From Atrina japonica (Eukaryota; Mollusca; Bivalvia; Pterioida; Pinnidae), in contig BROG01000465.1 in the NCBI GenBank assembly GCA_030159075.1, positions 248,001 to 312,000 of the forward strand: a DNA stretch of 64,000 bases, written 5' to 3'. The notes under the pieces were generated by a model. The model was not told the origin of the DNA, did not search any database, and was given only the letters and a program-made list of their open reading frames with translations. This document shows, piece after piece, positions 60,601 to 64,000 of the stretch. Position numbers and translations under genes: made by a program. Each line of letters starts with the position of its first letter. The first letter of the stretch is position 1.

Positions 60601-62648
60601 ACACTTTAGTAACAGGATTTAAAAACCTTAGGTTTAGTTTTCAACTTATGACAAAGTTGAGGCATTTTTCTCCATTAACTTATTAACCCCAGAAAAACAA
60701 TGGACTCTTCTTTAAATCAATGACTTAGACCAGTCAAAATGTGTCTTTAGAGGTAAATGGGTTAATGAGAGATCTGACTACAGAATGTTTCACTGTTCAT
60801 TATGTATATTTTTTTCTAGATCGTGGAATCCCTAAAAGACGAAGTAGATGAGAAAAATAGAAAAATAAGTCAACTGTTGCATGAGCTGCAAAACTCGGAA
60901 TCACAACTACAACAGAACAGGCATGAACTATTAAATGAACAGTCAAAGATCGGCAATGTAGAAGCTGAGGTAAGGGTTATCTAAAGTCTACGTGAGGTAA
61001 GAGTCATGTGATACCTGTGAGACTGTATAACACCTTTTATTCAAAGGGAACTTAATATCAACACCTTGTTAAGTCCCCTATGGTCAGGGATTATTCCACC
61101 CTATCATACAGGGCTGAAATAAGGCCCCTTTCCCAATGCTTAAAATAGTGCATTTTTTCTAAATTTGCAGTCTAAGTTTCCCGAAGGTCAAATGACAAAG
61201 AATATGAAGAGATTCTTGTATTTTCACATAGTTTTGTGTATTTCTAGATTTCCAAATTTCAGTAAATGTTGCCAAATTTGCAATTTAAAAAGAACAGGTC
61301 CCATTCTGAAAAGTGTGTTAAAAAAAACATGTCCGAATGTAGACATTACCATTCAATAGCACATATTAAAAATTGCATATCAAACATGTCAAACTAACAT
61401 ATATATCATATTAAAAAGTGTTTCAGTAACAATTCTGTTGGTATCTAACTTTTAATGCAAACACATTAATTATTATTCAAGTGAGCCACATTCTTAACTG
61501 TTTACATTTTGGAAATTTACCAGTTAAACATCATTCCATGGTTCAAATGTCCAACTTTTTCTCTACCACTAAATGTAGGGGCCATAATGGCCGAGTGGTT
61601 AGAGTGTCATGCCTTAAACCATGAAATCTCTCGCCTGTAGTCAACATGGTTTCAAGCACCGCTGGAACCTAAGCTGATATTTAGAAAAAGTTTGCCAATT
61701 TACTTGTGGAAGACTGGTGGTCTCTTGCCAGGTACATTGTAAACGGGTTCTCTCCTCCACCATTAAAATCTGGCCGCCACCGTATAACTGAAAAAGTGTA
61801 AAACACCATTAAAACAAATTTAAGACAAACCACAAACTGTAACCCATCCAAGAAGTTCCGGTGTAGCAGCCAATTCTTTCCCCCAGCTGAAACTTTCACT
61901 GGGGAAAAAAACTGGCCAGCCAATTCTTTCCTTTGGGAAACATTTAGACGGGGAAAGAATTGGCTTCTACACCTGTACACATTGTGATGTACATAGAATA
62001 CAAAAGTATCCATTTATATGCATATAATGTGATAGTATAACTGTGTATGGTGTTTTAAACAGGAACGCAATGTATATAAACCCCTAATACACTTCTATTT
62101 CTGAGAATGGTGATTCCCATAATTTACTCCTCACAAACAGTTCAAAAACGTCATATTTTGTTCCCACAAAATTGAACAACACCTTATGACTGAAAAATTG
62201 TTGAGTGTGGCATAAAACAAGGTCCAAACAAACAAACAAACAACTATGCATTATAATATGTATGAAGCTGAGCATAGTAACTAAAAATTAAAGTGCTAAA
62301 ACTGAAAATTATATAACCCTTGAAAATCTAATGAACTAGTTAAATATTATCATATTTAATAACGAGGTCCTGACTAATGAACTGCACGACTCTTTTGATC
62401 AGTGGTATTGTTTCTAAGACAGGTAAGTATCTTATAAGTCTGAGATATGAATTATCTGTTGGTACGAAATCATTTAACCTTTTTTACCCGTTTGTTTTTA
62501 GATTGAAAGCTTACAGCGACAAATTGAACAGAGAGGTTCAATACTGGACACGATTAGCGCTGGTGAAAATGAACACACAGCTCAGTTTAAGATACTCAAA
62601 GACACTCTTGATTCTGTTAGTCAAGAGCTTAACCAGAAACGAGCTGAG
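33607..62648 (+). CDS. Gene 2: giant low-complexity/repeat region plus long coiled coil; incomplete at right edge
   Basis: Twenty exons join in one frame: 33607(ATG)-33632, 34033-34163, 36274-36342, 36469-36584, 37807-42954, 44641-44787, 47609-47695, 48162-48258, 48563-48750, 49209-49325, 50224-50394, 51238-51360, 52269-52469, 53464-53643, 57352-57458, 58443-58603, 59345-59577, 59957-60121, 60820-60969, 62502-62648. They sum to 7764 bases, 2588 codons, with no stop; the last phase-0 donor at 62649 shows the gene runs beyond the window. Residues 1-114 are a short aromatic/acidic N-terminus, 115-1830 the giant exon (Ser/Thr/Glu/Lys-rich, 53-residue repeats), and 1831-2588 mainly heptad-patterned coiled coil. 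Such proteins are usually cytoskeletal or centrosomal scaffolds. That role is inference; I do not recognise the family. Confidence 0.8.
34033..34163 (+). CDS. Gene 2 exon: N-terminal aromatic/acidic segment
   Basis: Acceptor TCTCCTTTTAG, donor A|GTAAGT. It encodes SDYWEYYIDQGPDGYRIL and an acidic LDSILEKEEENY stretch, residues about 9-52. The dense aromatic content suggests a conserved docking motif. No family recognised. Confidence 0.75.
34846..35295. repeat. Three diverged tandem units of ~150-170 bp in gene 2 intron
   Basis: ATTGCGATGTCATAATCACA (34878), ATTGTGTTGTCATAATCACT (35028) and ATTGTGGCATCATAATCACA (35197) head units that each continue with 'GCCATTTA/CA', 'GTCAAAAGRTG' and end 'ccTTT.AC.AAA'. 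Confidence 0.65.
36274..36342 (+). CDS. Gene 2 exon (residues ~53-75)
   Basis: Acceptor ACCTACAG, donor G|GTGAGT; 69 bases encoding a basic-polar piece (SWSKTRRRMSDQSSQ). Frame joins both neighbours. Confidence 0.7.
36469..36584 (+). CDS. Gene 2 exon: Ser/Gly-rich (residues ~76-114)
   Basis: Acceptor TTGGTTTCAG, donor GGG|GTAAAT. It encodes SSGFGGSISPGSSSMQTSDS, disordered and rich in possible phosphosites. Confidence 0.7.
37588..37766. mobile_element. TACAGT-ended inverted-repeat element, copy 4
   Basis: Starts TACAGTGAAACATTG and ends GAGGTTTCATTGTA, just 40 bases before the giant exon's acceptor. Interior words are 'aagatcacctcactaaggtgaccacc'-like. Confidence 0.6.
37807..42954 (+). CDS. 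Gene 2 giant exon, 1716 codons
   Basis: Acceptor GTACTTTAG, donor CAG|GTAAGG, phase 0 at both ends, no stop over 5148 bases. By residue: an acidic Ser/Thr-rich start; a short tandem of SEKSVT(D/E)Q-like units about 290-355; a conserved-looking block about 541-620 (DLKSYIDPQCPEWKDPNTRK..LIYKFALRQYQRETG); an Ala tract of GCT codons near 728; diverged then near-perfect 53-residue repeats about 690-1446; and a hydrophobic helix-like segment about 1763-1810 (INELFWSLYTQNPKIINESV). Read-through of the donor would add 38 codons and stop at 43066-43068, so intron retention would give a form lacking the coiled coil. Confidence 0.9.
41033..41800 (+). repeat. 53-residue (159-bp) coding repeat, five near-identical copies
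   Basis: Each copy reads YTTPSQLLKKREDREKTEA, then AKSPGYGEFSFTSPSQL, then a charged linker. DNA period is 159 bases (CTCGAG at 41191 and 41350). A sixth, clearly related copy precedes at about 40880-41020, and more diverged ones lie at 39530-39590, 39935-40060, 40130-40180, 40480-40610 and 40640-40735. Each unit offers two Ser/Thr-Pro sites and two 'PSQL' motifs, suggesting a multivalent, phospho-regulated binding array (inference). Confidence 0.9.
42955..44640. other. Gene 2 intron with two inverted-repeat elements
   Basis: Copy 5 of the TACAGT family lies at 43497-43678 (TACAGTGGAGCTTAAC..GACAGGTTCCTCTGTA). A different element with GCCTGGCA ends lies at 44208-44499. The rest has T-runs and nothing else recognised. 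Confidence 0.55.
44208..44499. mobile_element. GCCTGGCA-ended inverted-repeat element
   Basis: Left end GCCTGGCACTATAAAACTT and right end AAGTTTTATGCTGCCAGGC are inverted; an internal GCCTGGCAGCATAAAACTTC suggests a second nested end. A relative lies at 50922-51065 (GGGCCTGCCACCATAAAACT..TTATGGTGCCGGG). Confidence 0.65.
44641..44787 (+). CDS. Gene 2 exon (residues 1831-1879)
   Basis: Acceptor AAATTTTCAG, donor TTG|GTAAGC, phase 0-0. Ser/Thr/Pro-rich (SVYSPRPTKAHLEPSTPTNT), still disordered rather than coiled. Confidence 0.75.
45418..45728 (+). repeat. SINE family B in gene 2 intron
   Basis: GACCACTTGCAAGAGGAAGA and AGTTTGACTCCTGG (head), GGAACCCTCACTGCATTAGC, CATAGTACAGGCAAAAATTT and GATGACATCTCAATACAAAT (body and tail). 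Confidence 0.65.
46690..47285. repeat. Repeat region with ACTAGT words and a short hairpin
   Basis: TAGTCCAATTGACTAGT (46737) and TAGTCCAACTGACTAGT (47264) flank about 500 bases as direct repeats. Within, TTTAATTTCGCGG and CCGCGAATTAAA (47071-47107) form a 12-bp hairpin. Confidence 0.45.
47609..47695 (+). CDS. Gene 2 exon (residues 1880-1908), NAGNAG acceptor
   Basis: Tandem acceptor TTCAGCAG allows a start at 47606 or 47609, differing by one Gln codon. Encodes a basic stretch then RSMTPEARSWIMEK. The donor (AAA|GTTAGC) is weak, so the right border is the least certain in this gene; frame joins the next exon. Confidence 0.6.
47766..47925. mobile_element. Small TTTTCGCCC repeat, copy 2
   Basis: GTGGAAATTTTTGCTCCCAC at the left; AATCAGGGCAAAAAAATTTCCA at the right is its approximate reverse complement, so this copy shows both inverted ends. 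Confidence 0.55.
48162..48258 (+). CDS. Gene 2 coiled-coil exon (residues ~1909-1941)
   Basis: Acceptor TTTTAAAG, donor G|GTGAGT. Heptad pattern begins here (LESQNRKLQNEISSLQSANS). Confidence 0.75.
48563..48750 (+). CDS. Gene 2 coiled-coil exon (to residue 2003)
   Basis: Acceptor TTTTTTTTCCAG, donor GAG|GTACGA. Leu/Ile/Val at heptad spacing (IANLEELLSETKEELETVQ). The first base completes Ala across the junction. Confidence 0.8.
49209..49325 (+). CDS. Gene 2 coiled-coil exon (residues 2004-2042)
   Basis: Acceptor GTTTGCAG, donor AAG|GTTGGT, phase 0-0. VASLEKQLDSAEKATD continues the heptads. Confidence 0.75.
49690..50045. repeat. Cluster of ATGTGAA/TTCACAT palindromic words in intron
   Basis: At 49753-49773, TTCATGTGAA and TTCACATGAA form a perfect inverted repeat with one central base. 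Similar half-sites recur at least eight times in both orientations across 350 bases. Confidence 0.65.
50224..50394 (+). CDS. Gene 2 coiled-coil exon (residues 2043-2099)
   Basis: Acceptor TTTGTTTATAG, donor CAG|GTACAA, phase 0-0. Glu/Gln-rich heptads (VKSLLQQSEQHLHEEESRN). Confidence 0.8.
50446..50632. mobile_element. TACAGT-family element, copy 6
   Basis: Left end TATAGTGGAAATTATCTGG (one base off), right end AAGACAGGTTTCACTGTA. It begins 50 bases after the previous exon's donor. Confidence 0.6.
51238..51360 (+). CDS. Gene 2 coiled-coil exon (residues 2100-2140)
   Basis: Acceptor GTTTTTCACAG, donor CAG|GTTAGT, phase 0-0. LKSLDKRLRITEERLHQERA. Confidence 0.8.
51361..52268. other. Gene 2 intron; one-ended MITE fragment
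   Basis: A fragment related to the 3053-3443 element lies at about 51424-51500. Otherwise nothing recognised. Confidence 0.4.
52269..52469 (+). CDS. Gene 2 coiled-coil exon (residues 2141-2207)
   Basis: Acceptor CATTTCCTGCAG, donor AAG|GTTTGT, phase 0-0. Coiled coil (NRNLDNKIRDVREENEKLRL) gives way to a non-helical linker (PFDESSLTTQKAYDIPYSV). Confidence 0.8.
52758..53249. mobile_element. TACAGT-ended element, copy 7 (long)
   Basis: Starts TACAGTATAATGTGTCTATT and ends ATAGACAGATTATACTGTA, with inner 'tattccggacctt / ccggatcttgc' words in both halves. Confidence 0.6.
53464..53643 (+). CDS. Gene 2 exon (residues 2208-2267) with duplicated donor
   Basis: Acceptor GTTATTCTAG, donor AAG|GTAAAT, phase 0-0; encodes helical HLYSTRETTYHQLRQLEFIL. 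The last 33 bases around the donor are duplicated in tandem: NNITEGLK|GTAAAT is followed by NNVTEGLK|GTAAAT, so a second donor after 53676 would add 11 residues in frame. Confidence 0.8.
53735..53955. mobile_element. Small TTTTCGCCC-type repeat, copy 3
   Basis: AAAATTTTTGCCCTGGTTAT, GTCTTAAATTCCACCTTAAG and CCTCTCATCTAAGGGCAGAA match the copies at 31.8 and 47.8 kb. Confidence 0.5.
54388..54693. mobile_element. TACAGT-ended element, copy 8
   Basis: Starts TACAGTGGAATCTCATTATG and ends ATAATGAGATTCCACTGTA, a clean ~19-bp inverted repeat flanked by TA. Confidence 0.75.
54884..57126. repeat. 49-bp minisatellite, two higher-order blocks
   Basis: The unit is CTGATATACCATATATCTAA, AGGTACAACAGATAGAGCTG, TAATATACC. 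Block 1 (54884-55596) and block 2 (55597-57126) each start AAAGGAT.AACTGTGGTATAA and end with the same non-satellite cassette: one end of the GCAGGTATCGATTG element, then ATACATGATGTACCTAAAGG twice and TTTGTACCTGAGGTACAACA. Block 2 has many more units. Open frames across it are artefacts. Confidence 0.9.
57352..57458 (+). CDS. Gene 2 coiled-coil exon (to residue ~2303)
   Basis: Acceptor TTTTGTGTACAG, donor GA|GTGAGT. VKGQYEAKLRQAEEQLEDAK is clear heptad coil. Leftover GA joins A of the next exon as Glu. Confidence 0.8.
57806..58112 (+). repeat. SINE family B in gene 2 intron
   Basis: Head GTTACACTCGCAAGCAGAAA and GGTTTGATTCAAGG, body AAAACCAAGGTCCCGTGTCG, GAACCCTCATGGCATTGGTG, CATAGCATAGGTCAAAATTT, tail GATGGGATGTAAAATAACAA. 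Confidence 0.7.
58443..58603 (+). CDS. Gene 2 coiled-coil exon (to residue ~2356)
   Basis: Acceptor TATTGTTACAG, donor G|GTTTGT. Coil (LVKERHDAFARLKTSEDLLE) followed by a short Gly/Ala/Ser linker (GVAGINTQASSGQG). Confidence 0.8.
58660..58850. mobile_element. TACAGT-ended element, copy 9
   Basis: Starts TACAGTGGAACCTGACTTTA, ends AAGGCAGGTTCCACTTTA. Confidence 0.65.
59114..59298. mobile_element. TACAGT-ended element, copy 10
   Basis: Starts TACAGTAAAACCTCTTTATA, ends GGTGGCAGTATAACTGTA; interior 'ataatgcca' words in both halves. Confidence 0.55.
59345..59577 (+). CDS. Gene 2 coiled-coil exon (to residue 2434)
   Basis: Acceptor TTATTATTCTAG, donor GAG|GTAAAG. 78 residues of unbroken heptads (LDALTIKVKDLENQIQQLT). 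Confidence 0.85.
59957..60121 (+). CDS. Gene 2 coiled-coil exon (residues 2435-2489)
   Basis: Acceptor ATGTAAATAG, donor AAG|GTTTGT, phase 0-0. VNSLKSEIQFIAEKNNSLN and a basic-acidic second half. Confidence 0.8.
60820..60969 (+). CDS. Gene 2 coiled-coil exon (residues 2490-2539)
   Basis: Acceptor TTTTTTTCTAG, donor GAG|GTAAGG, phase 0-0. IVESLKDEVDEKNRKISQLL. Confidence 0.85.
61575..61830 (+). repeat. SINE family A with well-preserved A box
   Basis: TAATGGCCGAGTGGTTAGAG is a good A box; the body has TTTGCCAATTTACTTGTGGA, GACTGGTGGTCTCTTGCCAG and CCACCATTAAAATCTGGCCG. A stray family tail also lies at 62187-62250 (GACTGAAAAATTGTTGAGTG). Confidence 0.75.
61860..61973. mobile_element. Foldback with 24-bp near-perfect arms
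   Basis: GGTGTAGCAGCCAATTCTTT-CCCC on the left pairs with GGGGAAAGAATTGGCTTCTACACC on the right with one mismatch. A third partial copy, CAGCCAATTCTTTCC, sits inside the loop. Confidence 0.75.
62502..62648 (+). CDS. Gene 2 last visible coiled-coil exon (residues 2540-2588)
   Basis: Acceptor GTTTGTTTTTAG, donor GAG|GTTTGT, phase 0-0. IESLQRQIEQRGSILDTISA and DTLDSVSQELNQKRAE. No stop codon, so further exons lie beyond 64000 or in the unread part of this intron. Confidence 0.8.
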
Positions 62649-62784
62649 GTTTGTACAGTGTTTATATACATGTATAGAAATCTTATCTTAGTAGGTCAAC
62701 TTACCAGTCCTTACTTCAATCACAGGATTAGAAAATAACCCTTTCTTGGGTGACCACTAACTAGTATGAGAATTTAATGAAACT

Positions 62785-63125
62785 GCAGCCCATTTCACAA
62801 AGAATCATAGATTTTTCATAAGTTTTTTACTTACAGAATCCTTACATAAATACTTAAGTCATTTTCACAAAAGAGCTGTAATGATTACAGATTTTTTTTT
62901 TCTGTAAGTATCAAATCCAGAATTGACATAACACAAGGGAGATTTATGGAAAAAATATTGCACGTACGGAAATTCCTTAAGATTTACGACAGCTTTTATG
63001 TGTCTTTAAAGTTAAGGAATTTCCTTAATGAAATTTACTTACAAACTTTTGTGAAATTGACTAAGGGAAAATTTTATACTTATAGTAAAAGAAATTACGT
63101 ATGAGTCTTTGTGAAACAGGCTACT
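62785..63125. mobile_element. MITE with ~20-bp ends (CATTTCACAAAGA / TCTTTGTGAAAC)
   Basis: CAGCCCATTTCACAAAGAAT at the left and the reverse complement of TCTTTGTGAAACAGGCTAC at the right match closely; pairing continues in the AT-rich interior (CTTACAGAATCC, AAATTCCTTAAG / TTAAGGAATTTCC). Confidence 0.7.
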
Positions 63126-63245
63126 GGTTTTTAGATACCTCTGTCTGGAAAACTCATCTGTCTTGTGAGTTTTTATTTCAGTGGCAGAAAGAATGTGCAC
63201 ACAAGACAGTTTCAATTGTATCAATTTAGAAAGATAATATTTTAC

Positions 63246-63339
63246 ATTTATGTCCATGGTTGTAGGGCGAAATGAAGGTTTGATTACCTGAAGAAGTCGT
63301 ATTTCCCCTTCATATCACGCTACAACCAGGGACGTAAAT
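63246..63339 (+). ncRNA. Pre-miRNA-like hairpin in gene 2 intron (candidate)
   Basis: The 5' arm 63246-63278 pairs with the 3' arm 63307-63339 over 33 positions with four single mismatches (66/319, 68/317, 71/314, 56/329, numbered from 63000) and one G-U, around a 28-base loop. This is the size and shape of an animal pre-miRNA with a ~22-bp upper stem and an 11-bp lower stem. I do not recognise a known miRNA family in either arm. A short foldback repeat is the alternative, and the reverse strand would fold too. Confidence 0.45.
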
Positions 63340-63800
63340 TGTTTATTAAACCGAATTCAAGTTACTGTAAATAAAATACTACAAGTTTAATAACTGTGTC
63401 AGTATTTAAAGATTAAAGCTGAACTAGGATCATAAAAAGCTGTTGAACTTTTAATAAAAAAGAATTGTGTTGAAAAAATGTTTTGAAACATTCCCACTTC
63501 ATCTCCCCACATGCAGACATATTTGTAAGTGTTTCACCGTAAAACAAGTCTCACAACAGGTATAAAAGGTGGATTATTTATAGTAGTCATCATTGTATAT
63601 TTGTGCTCTCAATGCGAAGTGTGTAATGTCCCAGAGGCTGAATAAAACTCACGGACTTAGTCTTACCTGTACTTTTCAATGAAAATAAACATCTGTGCCT
63701 CAATTGAAGTTTTCAGCAAGGTACAATCAACAATCAACATCAAACAGAGAATGAATATTTAATCCATAATAAATCCAAAATTTATTCCATAACACCAAAC

Positions 63801-63984
63801 ATAAAACACCTTCCAAAAGAAAAACAAAGCAATCTGCTTCCTACTGTCATTTGGCCACTGAGAAATGTTTCAGTTTCCAGTTTTTCGGAACACTTCTCTG
63901 TTTACCGGAAGAAGAATTATGGCTCAATGGCTGAATGACAGTAGGTAACTGATAGCTTTGTTTTTGTTTTGTAAGGTGCTTGAT
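63801..63984. mobile_element. Long foldback, ~60-bp imperfect stem
   Basis: The left arm 63801-63862 (ACACCTTCCAAAAG, AAAACAAAGC, CTACTGTCAT, GCCACTGAG) pairs with the right arm 63923-63984 (CTCAATGGC, ATGACAGTAG, GCTTTGTTTT, GTAAGGTG) with about ten mismatches, loop about 60 bases. Confidence 0.7.
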
Positions 63985-64000
63985 ATTTAGTGCAAAATAT

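Noticed and set aside
63259..63286. Micro-exon GGCGAAATGAAG between TTGTAG and GTTTGA
   Set aside because: It fits splice dinucleotides, but it is part of the hairpin stem at 63246-63339 and has a poor acceptor tract.

Overview
The window looks like nuclear DNA of a bivalve mollusc. It is AT-rich, its genes are split into many short exons with GT/AG borders, and it is crowded with tRNA-headed SINEs, small inverted-repeat elements, microsatellites and copies of a repeat (for example around 18.5 kb and 21.1 kb) that I associate from memory with bivalve genomes. There is no prokaryotic gene organisation. The species cannot be read from the sequence.

Two protein-coding genes are supported, both on the + strand. 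Gene 1 (about 0.94-13.15 kb) joins eight exons in one consistent frame, giving a predicted 539-residue protein. It has a short basic N-terminus, one membrane anchor (type II orientation), a Ser/Thr-rich stalk with spaced N-glycosylation sites, two immunoglobulin-like domains and a C-terminal cysteine domain resembling the CBM14/peritrophin-A chitin-binding fold. Ig domains plus a C-terminal chitin-binding domain is the layout of the VCBP immune proteins of protochordates; here it is membrane-anchored. I consider it the most interesting gene in the window.

Gene 2 (from about 33.6 kb to beyond the right edge) joins at least 20 coding exons in frame (2588 codons so far). It has a short conserved-looking N-terminus, one giant 5.15-kb exon encoding a Ser/Thr/Glu-rich disordered region with a 53-residue tandem repeat, then a long series of small exons encoding continuous coiled coil. 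It reads as a large cytoskeletal or centrosomal-type scaffold, but I cannot name it.

Between the genes (13.7-33.5 kb) I find no convincing complete gene, only SINEs, foldback elements, a mosaic bivalve-type repeat, one possible coding remnant (20.2-20.4 kb) and a GC-rich patch. The introns hold most of the unusual structure: an array of 53-bp palindromic units (12.34-12.66 kb), a 2.2-kb minisatellite with two higher-order blocks (54.9-57.1 kb), at least ten copies of a TACAGT-ended inverted-repeat family, a pre-miRNA-like hairpin (63.25-63.34 kb), and several long foldbacks. Exon calls come from splice-site motifs and reading-frame continuity only. No transcript or homology search was available.
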